Shown: positions 48,959 through 60,556 of the stretch, piece after piece
Position numbering within the stretch: position 1 is the stretch's first letter
Layout of the letters: every line of letters starts with the position of its first letter
Origin: Excoecaria cochinchinensis
Taxonomy: Eukaryota > Streptophyta > Magnoliopsida > Malpighiales > Euphorbiaceae
Assembly (NCBI GenBank): GCA_947683425.1
Contig: CANTUQ010000003.1
Span: 5,429,501 to 5,493,500 of the forward strand
Direction of reading: 5' to 3'
Length of the DNA stretch: 64,000 nucleotides
Translations under genes and position numbers: made by a program
Notes under the pieces: generated by a model
Databases searched by the model: none
What the model was told of the DNA's origin: nothing
Seen by the model: the letters and a program-made list of their open reading frames with translations, nothing else

Positions 48959-49632
48959 TGTAACGACCCGATTTGCACCCTAGTAGTTTGGTAGTGCAAA
49001 TTTCTGTATTTGTGCAAATTTAAGTGTAAGAGAGAACTTAATTGAATGAAATGAGAAGTTGAGTGAGGGAAGAATTGGATTTTAGGGACTTAAGGAGCTT
49101 TTATCGTGGACTTGAGAGAGAATTTGTATGTGAGTGGAGCATGTGACAGATTGGTATACTTGGCATGAGGAGAGCTTGCCACTTGTGTCTTGGCATGCAA
49201 TATATGGGTTGTGAGTGGGATTTTCTGTCCCATTCTCTCTTGTATGTGGCCGGATTTGCTCTTCTTTCTCTTGGTTCTATCCTTTTGTTACCTCTTTATT
49301 ATTTCTTGTTTTGGATTCTGCCTTTTAATTTGGGTTGAAGGGTGATTGTTAAGATTAAGTCCTAAAGGTAAGTGTTCTGGTTGAGTTTTTCTTCTAGTCC
49401 TTTCTTTGTGGTTAGTTGGTTGTAATTTGGATTAAGAGTTTGTTTTGATTTGGATTGCAAGAAGCTGAGGTTAGAAGAAGGATTGAAAAGGGCAAGGGCA
49501 AGGTCTGATCTTGGAAGTGTTCGACTGCTTCAAGAGGTTGGGATCGTGTGCCCTATAGATTGTGCATGTGTTATTGAATTTAGTATATGTGATGCATGTT
49601 GTGTTAAGAGATAGGATTGTGTATATGTATGC
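48959..49632 (+). mobile_element. LTR K, 5' part
   Basis: It starts TGTAACGACCCGATTTGCACCC. It has a donor GTAAGT at 49368-49373 and a micro-exon at 49462-49508, then is cut by LTR D at 49633. The remainder is outside the window. Confidence 0.75.
49462..49508 (+). other. KGKG micro-exon-like segment in LTR K
   Basis: After GATTGCAAG and two bases it reads AEVRRRIEKGKGKV and TGA. The donor is 89 bp upstream of the acceptor. Confidence 0.52.
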
Positions 49633-51355
49633 TGTAACACCCCCCTACGCTCGCTTTTGAAGGACGCCGGAGAGCGCTACCGACGCTCACTCACACACTC
49701 ACATACATGCACACATACACAAAGAGGAAGCATACATTCATACATAAAAACATACGAAAATACAGCATAAATTAAAACTTTAAAGAAACATCATCTTCAT
49801 GCATTTATATAACAACATACGTTATAATAATAGCCTGATCACAACTGATATATATAAAATAATTACATCACCAAAAACTATCCTCCGAACTTACATATAA
49901 ATACATATACAACCAGATACAGAAATATAGAATTCAAAATACAGGAGCTGAAAACAAAAATAGCAAAACACTTCTAAGTCCTATATGGCCGACCCTGCAG
50001 ATGCCCGACTTGAACCGAACCAAAACCTACCACCTGAACGGGGAAAAGAACTCGTGCTAAGCAATAACGCTTAGTGGGGAGGGATAGAAACAAAAGGACA
50101 CTAAACAAACAAACATATATTATCTTGCAGAAATACATATAAACTCGTATGCAAACACTTACCGTTTCCACCGAAGTCTCAGATATCAGAAACCGCATCA
50201 TACGAAAATACAATTTATAAAAACACGTAGCTGTCATACCAAAGTACCCATATACCAACCAAAAGCTTATTCACACTCAATCCAACTATCATGAAGGGAT
50301 GCACATACACGTTAACTGATATCCGTATTACGAAGTTGATGCACTACACTACCATACAATGATGCACACAAATATCATGCAAAGTCACTAGAGGTCCAAA
50401 CATACAACTATCATGCCACAATACACACACACACTAGCCGAGAACCGACTGACAAGGTCAAAGCACAACACATCTGCTGCACCACTCTGATACATCTAAT
50501 ACCATGCCGAAGACACTCCAATAGCAGAGACTAAAGAAATAATAACATAACATCACATTCATAACATCATCATGCGAAAATACAATTAAATCTTACATAC
50601 ATTTACCGAGATCAATTAGATATAGGAAGTCATAGATTACACAATGCATAATCTCTAACTATCTAATCATGCATAAAACTATCACACAATGATGCCCATA
50701 CACCAGCTGAAACCAATCACAAAGCTAATACACCATACTCTCACATAACTACACCAATACACGTAGCAGCATATAGAGAAACATAGACACATAATAACAT
50801 GCTGAAATCACTACAGTAGCAGAGGCCGACATAACATATACACAGCAATACTTCCATATCACTACACAATACATATGTTATCACACCATGAAATGTAAAC
50901 GCATGCCAACCTACTGAAATCACTATGATAGCAGAAACTAAGGAAATGTATATCATAGCTCTACCTTCATAGCATTCAAAAGGTCAAGCTGCAATCTTAA
51001 ACATATTAATTTACATACTTATAGCCATAACTGATCCGATTCACGTGCTTATATACAATAAAAACATGCTTGAGTCACATACGTATATACATCAACCAAA
51101 TCACATTCATAGCATTCTGAAACTTATAACACATAATATGACAAATGCTGATAATCGTGTCAGATATAAAATCATTCTTGCATAATAAAGACATACATTC
51201 AGAAGCTTATATCCACATTCATATACATATTGACGGATTTCTCAAATTATTATCATGCTCATTCAGATATCACATTCTGATAATCATATCGAAGCAAACC
51301 AAAGTAAACAGAACACCTGCTGACTCACAATATTGGATAACGAGTATACTGACAG

Positions 51356-51560
51356 TACCTTACGGGTACGAATCGGCCAAAGGGTACCTTACGGGTACGA
51401 ATCGAAAAACCATTTATTTTTTTTTATCACATTTACAAACATTTTATTGAGGGGGATCTTAAACAAGATCCAAATACATTGAAAAGGATCGCAGGGATCT
51501 GAACACATAAAAGGGTTCGCGAGGAACCAAACGGGGGAACTGATCGGGGTCAAAACGTCC
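51356..51560 (-). repeat. Mini-hairpin string of LTR D
   Basis: GTACC/GGTAC arms in ACCTTACGGGTAC occur twice, then GGATCTTAAACAAGATCC, GGATC-type arms, GGTTC/GAACC around GCGAG, and an AACTGATCGGGGT unit. It closely matches LTR B. Confidence 0.7.
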
Positions 51561-52049
51561 AAAGGTGTTGCAGCTAAAGAGACTCTGTTAGGCATGCCTA
51601 ACTATCCACTAGACTTACTCTTGCAGGTCATGCGTAACACCAATCACACTTAAGCATAGCACATTATTCATAGCAAGGATCACAAATCTTAGGCTTGCAT
51701 AATAAATCAAAATCATTTCATGATATTCACCAAATTGCTTATATATCATTCATTGGTTCATAACGTATAGTTCATCATACCAATCATACATAAAAAATCC
51801 ATGTACATAATTTAAAACTCAGCAATATTTACATCCAAAACATAGCATATAATTTATCATGGATAATATGTTATTTGTCATGAAGAAATCAGGATCATTA
51901 CACATATGAGCAAGGTACCATAGCATACATTAGAGGGAAAAGCCATGAAAATGCATTTGAAATCCATTTTAAGGAAACATGGATGACACTAAATAATATA
52001 AAAAAACATAAAATAGCAAAAACGAGATGAAAACATCAAAATCTAGGGG

Positions 52050-52280
52050 CAGTAGCACTTTACACGGCGGTATGACCAATCCATACCACCGTGTAAGGCA
52101 CTTTACACGGGGGTATGGCCTAGGCCATACTACCGTGTAACATGGCCAACACGCTGGGTAGTAACGTTGCACACGGCGGTATGACCAGTCGATACCGCCG
52201 TGTAAAATGCCCAGAAAAGGCCCTGAAGAACACTCACGATTCATATGGTGGTAAGGCCCTTCATACTGCCGTGTGACTCG
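52050..52280. repeat. Four-unit hairpin array of LTR D
   Basis: Units TTACACGGCGGTATGACC...ATACCACCGTGTAA and variants start near 52060, 52091, 52169 and 52237. Stems are 12-14 bp. The class is the same as in LTR O. Confidence 0.85.
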
Positions 52281-52860
52281 CCCAAATTCCAGATTTTTGC
52301 AGAAAATTAACCCAAGTTTTACCCCAAAACTATCACAGTTCAAAATCACACAAATAAGCCATTAAAAACCCAACTTAAAAATCACTTTTCCAACTTAAAA
52401 CTCACATACAACATGTAATAAACATGCTACATCATTCAATCAAACCTACCATTTAACATCTATAATCTAACAACTATCACATATGCAAAATTCACAAATT
52501 CACAATCTTAAATTCATAATAAGTTCTTAACTCAACATACTCGAACCTCATATCACACAAACCATTTTAAACTTCAACATCATACAATTTCCAGCACTCA
52601 TCAAACAAAAAATCATCAAAACACAACTTTTTTCCCAAACTCAAGCATTACTAACACAAGTACCCAAATTAATTCAAGCATATACAAATACCAAGTCACT
52701 CAAAGTTTCAGACATCAACACACACACACACTGACTTGATCCGAAAAGAGAAAGAAGGCAGAAGCAAACTACCAAACTTCCAAGCCAAACAAAACTAACA
52801 TAACAAAAATAAAGCTCCCAAACCTCTTTGAAGCACAAACCTAGGTATCCTCTACAAGCT

Positions 52861-52891
52861 TCAATCTTTAATCTTCTCTTTACCCATGCTT
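52861..52891 (-). other. KGKE micro-exon-like segment in LTR D, truncated
   Basis: The minus strand reads GKEKIKD and TGA, like the end of the LTR B segment (GKERIED, TGA). The upstream part is cut off by the CRM-like insertion at 52892. Confidence 0.45.
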
Positions 52892-53790
52892 TGTGATGCG
52901 AAATGGACCAGGAAGCCATCAAGAGATGACTTGGCTTTGCCAAGTGGGCCAATTACTAGAGCTAGGACCAAGAAGTTCAAGGGAGCCTTAGAAGTCTACT
53001 TGGGCCGAATGGTGGAAGCCATGGAGGAGCAATGGCGTGATGGGCAAAGCAAGGCCAAGGCCATGCCATTGAGGCCAAATGTTGAAGGGCCATTTGAAGG
53101 AAGTGTGGTCCATGCTTTATGTGCCACATATGGGCTACAAGGGGATTGATTTGATTGGGCCCATAGTTAGGACCTTTATATGTATTTTTCTTTTGGGTTA
53201 AATTAGTTTGTTATTAGGCTTTTTAAGTGTGCTCACGCCAACTTTATGTGCCACATATGGGCTACAAGGGGATTGATTTGATTGGGCCCATAGTTAGGAC
53301 CTTTATATGTATTTTTCTTTTGGGTTAAATTAGTTTGTTATTAGGCTTTTTAAGTGTGCTCACGCCAACTTGTATTGGGCAGCCCAAGTGTTTCCTTTAT
53401 GTGTTATTTGGGCCAAATTCTCATTACCAATAAGTAGAGAATTCGGCCAGCCCATTAGTCTTAGGGTTAAGTCTTTAGTTGGTGGCATATAAATACCACC
53501 TTAAACCTAATTGTGGAACAGATTTTGATTAATTGAGAAGTTCATTTGGCTTAGCCGAATTTCTTAGTGAGAGAGGCAGATTTGCATTCTTTCATTTTGC
53601 ATTAGGAATTTAGTTAACTTATCAATCATTGATTGTGGCGTTTTCTATTTCCTTCATCCCAATTATTTGCGTTCTCAATCACAGGTTGATTGTGGGTTCA
53701 ATAGGGAGGGATTTTAACTTGTTCGTCTTTGTTGATCATAGTGTGCATTTTAGGGGTTTCGGGTTCATATAACCTTGGGATTCCGCGTCA
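52892..53790 (+). mobile_element. 5' LTR of the CRM-like element
   Basis: The LTR begins TGTGATGCGAAATGG (or two bases later at TGATGCG) and ends TTCCGCGTCA before the primer-binding site. Its first 250 bp are an open frame (to 53149) that includes LALPSGPITRARTKKFKGAL. Such a stretch is known at the integrase C-terminus of group-A CRM elements, where the end of pol lies in the 3' LTR. A 127-bp duplication follows (53116-53369). A TATA-like CATATAAATA lies near 53486. The 5' LTR copy of this frame would not be translated as part of pol. Confidence 0.78.
53116..53369 (+). repeat. Perfect 127-bp tandem duplication in the CRM-like LTR
   Basis: 53116-53242 and 53243-53369 appear identical. The unit begins TTTATGTGCCACATATGGG and ends CTCACGCCAAC. 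The first unit overlaps the end of the coding frame, so the duplication repeats the last few codons and the downstream sequence. Confidence 0.95.
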
Positions 53791-53792
53791 TT

Positions 53793-53809
53793 TGGTATCA
53801 GTGCTCGAA
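53793..53809 (+). other. Primer-binding site of the CRM-like element
   Basis: TGGTATCAGTGCTCGAA lies two bases after the LTR end. It matches initiator tRNA-Met with one change in TGGTATCAGAGC. Confidence 0.75.
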
Positions 53810-53810
53810 T

Positions 53811-55450
53811 TAAGGTAAATTCCTATTTATATTAGAATTAGGTTTTGAGTTTTCTTTTATTGTTTCTTGTGTTTTATGTTTGCCGAATTGTTCAAGTTTT
53901 GATTTTGTGTTTTAATTATGTGTTAAAACTTGTTTTTGCCATAACTTTTGCATCCGGTGTCCGATTTTGGTCCATAATAACTTTTCGGAAAGGGAATTTC
54001 GAGATCTACAGTTGTCACTGTGCGAAGCACTATGTGATTACGTTTTCCAGTCCAAAAAAACAACGTTTAGGCCTCCGTTTTTCACTTTGAAATTTCGTGT
54101 TTTTTGAAAAAAAAAAAATCCGAAGTGTAGTAGAGTTTGAGTTTAATTTCGGTTGTTGAGATTAATTAAAAAAAAAAGGTGAACAAGGAAGGAAAACCGA
54201 GAGAGAAGGAAAGAAAAACAAGAGAAGAAAGTGAACCAAGAAGGGAAGTGTGTGAAGGTATTTATAGGAAGGTTTGAATCCTATTTGGGAAAGGAAATGA
54301 CTATCCTAGCCGAATTAGGAAAGGAGGACACCCATTGATTTCATTTTTTCCTTAATCAATTAGGAATCCTATTAAGGTAGAAAAAAACTTACCTAGTTGA
54401 ATTGGGAAACTAGTTGGCAATCCTAGCTTGTTTAGGAATCAAATTACACTCTATTCCTTTATCAATTTCCTTTCTTAAATTGCTGCCAATTATATTTGGT
54501 TCCATTTGTGTTCCATTTCTTAATTATTCATTTTTCATTTCTTATCCTTACATTATCCATTCATTATCCATTTCTTATCCTTACTTTATCCATTCATTAT
54601 CCATTTCTTTATCCATTTCTTATCCATTCATTATCCATTTCTAATCCTTACTTTATCCATTCATTATCCATTTCTTATCCATTCATTATCCATTTCTTAT
54701 CCATTTCTTATCCATTCATTATCCATTTCTAATCATTTCCTTACCATTTCTACCATCTTTTGTCTACTGATTTGCTATCATTTCTTCACCATATACCTAC
54801 TGATTTACCATCATTTTACCATCACTTTGCCTTTAATTTGCACACAATTAATACATTTATCAAGCTTGTGTACATTTTCGGCCTAGTGTCATTTTTGGTA
54901 ACTCAAATTATTTTTGTTGCATCCAAACTGATTTGTCTTTGTCATTTGTCTAAATTGAGTTCTTTATTGTTTTCTTACTTTGTCGGGTAGATTAAATAGG
55001 TTCTAAATTCGATTTACTTTGTAGTGAATTGAATTCGTTCATCTTGGCAAGAATTGTCATTTTCTTTGTTTCTTGTTACTTAATTTATTGTTTAAGCTAG
55101 CTTTTGTTCATTTTACATTGTTAGAGTATTTTTGATTGTTCTAGTACTCTAATTTGATTAATTCAAGTGGTATACCTTTTCTTTGTCCGTGTATCACCTC
55201 CATTGTGTCTAGTGTCTTCTTTCTAGTTTTTGAGCTTTCTGTTTTATTGTTAGTGTTTATTTCTTTGTATTCCTAACGTTTTTCAAATTGATTTGTCTTC
55301 TGGATTCCGAAGTGCAATTTGAGAGTTGCAAATAAGAGAGGAAAAAGGCAAGAGCTTGTGAGGACAACAAAGAGGGTAAAAGCCTTGTTGAGTGTAAACA
55401 CGAGAGCTTGTGAGATTGTTTATTCTAACAATTTTTGCAGGTTAAACACC
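53811..55450 (+). other. Long 5' leader of the CRM-like element
   Basis: About 1.6 kb without a recognised protein. It contains a minisatellite built from ATCCATTCATT and ATCCATTTCTT words at about 54530-54735, and TTG/TTT-rich DNA to 55318. A TTTTTGCAG just before the putative gag start could be a splice acceptor. Confidence 0.65.
54530..54735 (+). repeat. Minisatellite in the CRM-like leader
   Basis: The words TTATCCATTCATTATCC and ATTTCTTATCC alternate about eight to ten times with variants such as CTAATCC. Small open frames over it (Ser/Ile/Tyr/Pro-rich) are by-products. Confidence 0.9.
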
Positions 55451-58400
55451 ATGTCTGACGAATCCAGCAAGAGAGCTATGACCCCGGAACAAATGTCGTT
55501 TGCCCTACAAGCCATACAAGGAACTCTTGAAACCTTGATGAGGGAGCACAGAGAAAATAACGGGAGGTTGGATAAGTTAGAAGCAAGTACATCCAATGGC
55601 TCAAAGAGAACAGCAAGAAGAGGAAGGTGGATAAATGAACATGAAGAAGCCGAAGTGGAGGAATGGGAAGACTTTGATGAAGTACAATCCACAAGGGGTA
55701 GAGCAAGGAGAGTGGAAAGGTTGGACAGCAATGTAAGTGCAATCAAGATGAACATTCCACCTTTCAAAGGTATGAATGATGCTGAAGTTTATTTGGAATG
55801 GGAGAGGAAGGTAGATATGATCTTTTCCTGCCATAACTATTCCGAAGATAAAAAGGTAAAGTTGGCAGCCGTGGAGTTTTGTGACTATGCTTTGGTGTGG
55901 TGGAATGAAGTAGTTAAAAACCGAAGAAGTCATAGAGAACCACCTATTTCCACATGGGATGAAATGAAGAGGGTCATGAAAAAGAGGTTTGTCCCATCTT
56001 ATTATTATCGAGAGTTGCACCAGCAACTACATAGGCTTACTCAAGGAAGTAAATCAGTGGAAGATTATCATAAGGAGATGGAGTTACTAATGATCAAAGC
56101 CAACATAGAAGAAGAAGAAGAGGTGACTATGGCTCGGTTTTTGGGTGGATTGAATCGAGAAGTTGCTGATGTAGTGGAACTACAATACTATGGAGACATG
56201 GATGAATTAGTTGGCATTGCCATGAAGGTGGAGAGGCAACAAAAGCAAAGGAGGACAGCAAGGACATTTTTGAGTTCCAGCAATAAGTGGAACCAGAAAT
56301 GGAGCAAATTTGAAGAAAGGAAGAAAGAATATCATTCAGCTCCTAAAGAGAAAGAAACCGAAGCAAACAAAAGCAAGGATAAGAGTACACCCATTCAAAA
56401 AGGTACTACTGATCCTTCAACCAAACTTTCTAAACATAGGGATATTAAGTGCTTTAAATGTCAGGGTAGAGGTCATTATGCATCTGATTGTCCTAATAGG
56501 AAAACTATGTTTATTAAGGGGGGTGAGATTGTTTCTGAGTCTGAACATGAAAATGAGTCTGATGATGGGGAGTTGAGCATGCCACCTTTAGAGGATTGTT
56601 CTGATAATGATGAATATGTTGAGTATGCTGTTAAAGGGGAAGCTTTAGTTACTAGGCGTGTATTGAATATGAATGTAAAAGAAGAAGGCTTAGAATAGCG
56701 TGAACATATTTTCCATACTAGATGTTTGATAGGTGGGAAGGCTTGTAGTTTGATCATTGATGGGGGTAGTTGCACGAACGTGGCTAGCACTATCCTAGTG
56801 GATAAATTGGGCTTCAAATGTGAAAAACACCCTAGTCCCTATAGATTGCAATAGCTAAATGACAGTGGGGAAGTTAAGGTGACTAAGCAAGTTAGAGTTA
56901 CATTTTCTATTGGTAGATATGTGGATGAAATTGTGTGTGATGTAGTCCCTATGCAAGCTGGTCACATATTGTTGGGTAGACCTTGGCAGTTTGATAGGAG
57001 AGTAATGCATGATGGGTATAAGAATAGGTACTCTTTTGTACATAATGGTAATAAAGTTACACTTGCACCAATGTCACCAAAAGAAACTTATCTTGAACAA
57101 ATGAGAATGCAGCAATCTTCAAGTGGGAGTTCGGGAAGTGAGGAAAAGAAAAATGAGAGCAGAGAGGCCATGAGAGAAAAGAAACATGATAAAGGCCCAA
57201 TGGTGAGTGACTGCACAGGAGAGGAAAAAAAAGTGGGATGTGCAGGAGAGAAGAAGTTAGTGAGTGAAAAAAAGAAGAGTGATATGAGAGTTGTAAGAAA
57301 AGACAATGAGAGGAGTGAAAAGGTAAAAGTGCAATCATGTTTTTATGCAAAACCGAGGGAACTCAATAGTGCCTACTTAGGCAAGAGAGCTTTGGTCATA
57401 ATTCGGTTTAGGGAGAATTTCTGTTCTCAAACTGACCTTAACCCCGATTTGCCTAGTGTTTTTGTGGATCTTTTGCAGGAATATGCAGATGTCTTTCCAG
57501 AAGATGTTCCACATGGCTTACCACCCTTGAGAGGGATTGAGCATCAAATAGACTTTGTGCCAGGATCCCAAATTCCAAATCGTCCAGCTTATAGGAGCAA
57601 TCCCGAGGAGACAAATGAATTGCAACAACAAGTGGATGAATTACTTCAAAAGGGATATGTGCGGGAAAGCATGAGTCCTTGTGCTATTCCGGTCCTATTA
57701 GTGCCAAAGAAGGATGGAACATGGAGGATGTGCATTGATTGCCGTGCGGTCAACAAAATCACGATAAAGTATCGCCACCCTATTCCTAGATTAGATGATA
57801 TGCTGGATGAATTGCATGGTGCTTGTGTTTTCACCAAAATTGATTTAAAAAGTGGCTATCATCAAATTAGGATGAAAGAGGGAGATGAGTGGAAAACTGC
57901 GTTTAAGACAAAATATGGTTTGTATGAGTGGTTAGTAATGCCATTTGGGTTATCTAATGCACCTAGTACATTCATGCGTTTAATGAATCATGTCTTGCGT
58001 GAGTTTCTTGGTAAATTTGTGGTTGTTTACTTTGATGATATTCTAGTATACAGCAAATGCTTAGATGAACATATGATGCATGTTAGGGCTGTTCTAGATG
58101 TTTTGAGAAAGGATAAGTTATTTGCAAACCTTAAGAAGTGCTCATTTTGCATGGATAAAGTTATCTTCTTAGGTTTTGTAGTAAGTGCTAATGGTGTAGA
58201 AGTTGATGTTGAGAAAGTTAAAGCAATTCAAGAGTGGCCAACACCTAAAACCGTGACTGAGGTAAGAAGCTTCCATGGGTTAGCTAGTTTCTATAGACGG
58301 TTTGTTAGGGAGTTTTCTACAATTGCTGCACCATTGAATGAAATTGTGAAAAAGAATGTCGGGTTTAAATGGGGAAAAGAGCAAGAACATACATTTTGTA

Positions 58401-59760
58401 CCTTGAAAGAAAAGTTATGTCATGCTCCTATTTTACATTTACCTGATTTTTCTAAAACTTTTGAAATTGAATGTGATGCTTCCGGGATTGGTATAGGTGC
58501 TGTTTTGATGCAGGAAAATCATCCTATTGCATACTTCAGTGAGAAGCTAAGTGGACTAGTTCTGAACTATTCCACCTATGATAAGGAGTTGTATGCATTA
58601 GTGAGAGCACTTGAAGTGTGGGAGCACTATTTGCTGCCTAAGGAGTTTGTAATCCACAGTGACCATCAATCGCTCAAGTATTTGAAGGGTCAAGGAAAAT
58701 TGAACCGAAGGCATGCAAGTTGGGTAGAATTCTTGGAAACCTTTCCATATGTGATAAAATACAAGCAAGGTAAAGAAAATGTGGTGGCTGATGCACTATC
58801 TCGAAGGTATGCTTTGATTTCTATGCTTACTTCTAAATTACTTGGATTTGAGCAATTGAAAGAATTGTATGTGAAAGATGCTGATTTTGCCACCATATTT
58901 CATGCTTGTGAAAATGCTGCTTTTGATAAGTTCTATAGGCATGAGGGATATTTATTTAGAGGAAAAAAACTTTGCATTCCTACATGTTCTATTAGAGAGT
59001 TGCTTGTGAGGGAGTCACATAGTGGGGGGTTGATGGGGCATTTTGGTGTGCAAAAGACATTGGATATGCTTAGTGAACATTTCTATTGGCCTAAAATGAA
59101 ACGTGAGGTTGAAAGAATATGTGCTAAGTGTATTGCATGTAGACAAGCTAAGTCTAGAACAATGCCACATGGTTTGTATACACCCTTGCCAGTACCTAGT
59201 GAACCTTGGGTAGATGTTTCTATGGACTTTGTGTTGGGATTACCTAGGACTAGGAGAGGGAGAGATAGCATATTTGTTGTTGTGGATAGATTTAGTAAAA
59301 TGGCACATTTTATTGCTTGCCATAAGACAGATGATGCAACAAATGTTGCTGAGTTGTTCTTTAGGGAAGTGGTTCGGCTACATGGGATGCAAAGGACCAT
59401 TGTTTCAGACAGAGATGTTAAGTTCTTTAGTCATTTTTGGAGAGTTTTGTGGGGAAAACTGGGTACTAAACTTTTATTTTCTACTACATGTCACCCACAA
59501 ACCGATGGACAAACTGAAGTAGTTAACAGGACTTTAGGGACTTTATTGCGTGCCATTGTTGGAAAGAACCTGAAAACTTGGGAAGATTGTTTGCCATTTA
59601 TTGAATTTGCATATAATCGTGCTGTGCATTCTTCTACAGGATTTTCACCTTTTGAAATTGTGTATGGTTTTAATCCTTTAACTGTTTTGGATTTCATGCC
59701 TTTGCCTTTGAATGAGCTTACTAGTTTAGATGGTAAAAGGAAGGCTGAAGTGGTTAAAGC
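55451..59760 (+). pseudogene. gag-pol polyprotein of the CRM-like element, two stops and 3' loss
   Basis: The start ATG at 55451 (MSDESSKRAMTPEQMS) is preferred over the upstream 55319 because it follows an acceptor-like GCAG and opens the gag similarity. Gag capsid region about 55750-56250; zinc knuckle CFKCQGRGHYASDC at 56450-56491. Stops at 56696-56698 and 56852-56854 look like Gln and Trp codons changed by transitions. Protease DGGS near 56759; reverse transcriptase with YFDD at 58028-58039; RNase H ECDASG near 58468; integrase zinc finger about 59018-59150 and DDE core about 59215-59525. The frame runs into element G after FMPLPLNELTS. The chromodomain-equivalent end is missing. Confidence 0.92.
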
Positions 59761-60497
59761 TGTCACACCCCGTTTACCCCCTAGTAGTATGAGCCATGTA
59801 TGTGTATAAATTTATAAGTATTTTGGCATGTGACAAGGGTATTGTGGGGTATATTGCATGTTATAAGAGTTATTTTAATATGTGGGTGCACATATGTTAG
59901 TAGGGTGTGAATTAGTTGGGAGATACTTGTGTGTGCATGCATATACCATTGTGGGATGTGAGTAATGGTGTAGTGATTGTGTGTTTTACTCACACATTAG
60001 TAGGGTGTTTTAAGTTGGGTTTTGATTGTGTGTAGTGAGCATACCGTAGTAGAAGGAATCTATATGGGGTATCATTGTGTGTGTTGCTCATACATATGTG
60101 GGGTGCATTATTAGAGTGTTTTATAGTGTGTGATTGACATATGATGGTTAGGTGTGAATGATTAGTTTCCACCAATAGGAAAGTGACAAGTGTTAGGGTT
60201 AGGAAAAGAAAAAAAAAAGAAAAAGAAATAGAAAAGGGAAAGAGCAGAATTTGCTCTTCATTTTCCCGTAGCCTCCTCCCCTCCTCATCTCCTTCTTCTT
60301 CTTTGCTCTTCTTTTGTTTTCTCTAAGCTTGGATTCAAGCCCTTAGTGGTGGGAATTGATCACACTTTGCATTAATTAGTGAGTTCATGCATCTCTTTTG
60401 TGTAGTCTTCTTCTTCTTCTTTCTTCTTCATATTTTCTGGTTTTGGATTTGTAAGTTAGGGTTTTGAGTTTGTGTATTTTTGTGGTTTGATGCTTAG

Positions 60498-60556
60498 TTG
60501 AGCCTCCTCGCGATCCTAAAGGCAAAGAGGTTGCTGGATCCAGTGGAGTCAAGTGA
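60498..60556 (+). other. KGKE micro-exon-like segment in LTR G
   Basis: After GATGCTTAG and two bases it reads EPPRDPKGKEVAGSSGVK and TGA. The donor-like GTGAGT is 113 bp before the exon start +6. An in-frame TGA lies about seven codons before the inferred splice, as in LTR A. Confidence 0.62.

Larger units (their letters stand above)
49633..52891 (-). mobile_element. LTR D, 5'-incomplete
   Basis: The minus-strand LTR end GGGGGGTGTTACA is at 49633. Plus-strand modules: terminal hairpin near 50055-50080, mini-hairpins 51356-51560, TAGGCATGCCTAA near 51590, inverted-repeat array 52050-52280, and the last codons of a micro-exon at 52861-52891. The CRM-like element then interrupts it, so the donor and LTR start lie outside the window. 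Confidence 0.82.
52892..59760 (+). mobile_element. CRM-like centromeric chromovirus, 3'-interrupted
   Basis: Order: 5' LTR (52892-53790), primer-binding site (53793), long leader, gag-pol in one frame, cut inside the integrase C-terminal part by element G at 59761. The clade call rests on a gag with YLEWERKVD...WWNEVVKNRR, the integrase ending PFEIVYGFNPLTVLD, and an LTR that itself encodes a GPITRARTKKFK stretch. The left flank would be TGCTT; the right copy is outside the window. Confidence 0.82.

Noticed and set aside
49974..50258. 94-codon minus-strand frame in LTR D (similar frames at 7234-7551, 11997-12242, 7729-7956 and 12420-12647)
   Set aside because: These recur only because the LTRs recur. 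They span the terminal hairpin module, start at different places in different LTRs and show no amino-acid conservation.
54414..54732. Ser/Ile/Tyr/Pro-rich frames
   Set aside because: They translate the ATCCATTCATT minisatellite in the untranslated leader.
55601..56026. Minus-strand frame opposite the CRM-like gag
   Set aside because: It is a shadow of the sense gag frame, which has the capsid and zinc-knuckle motifs.
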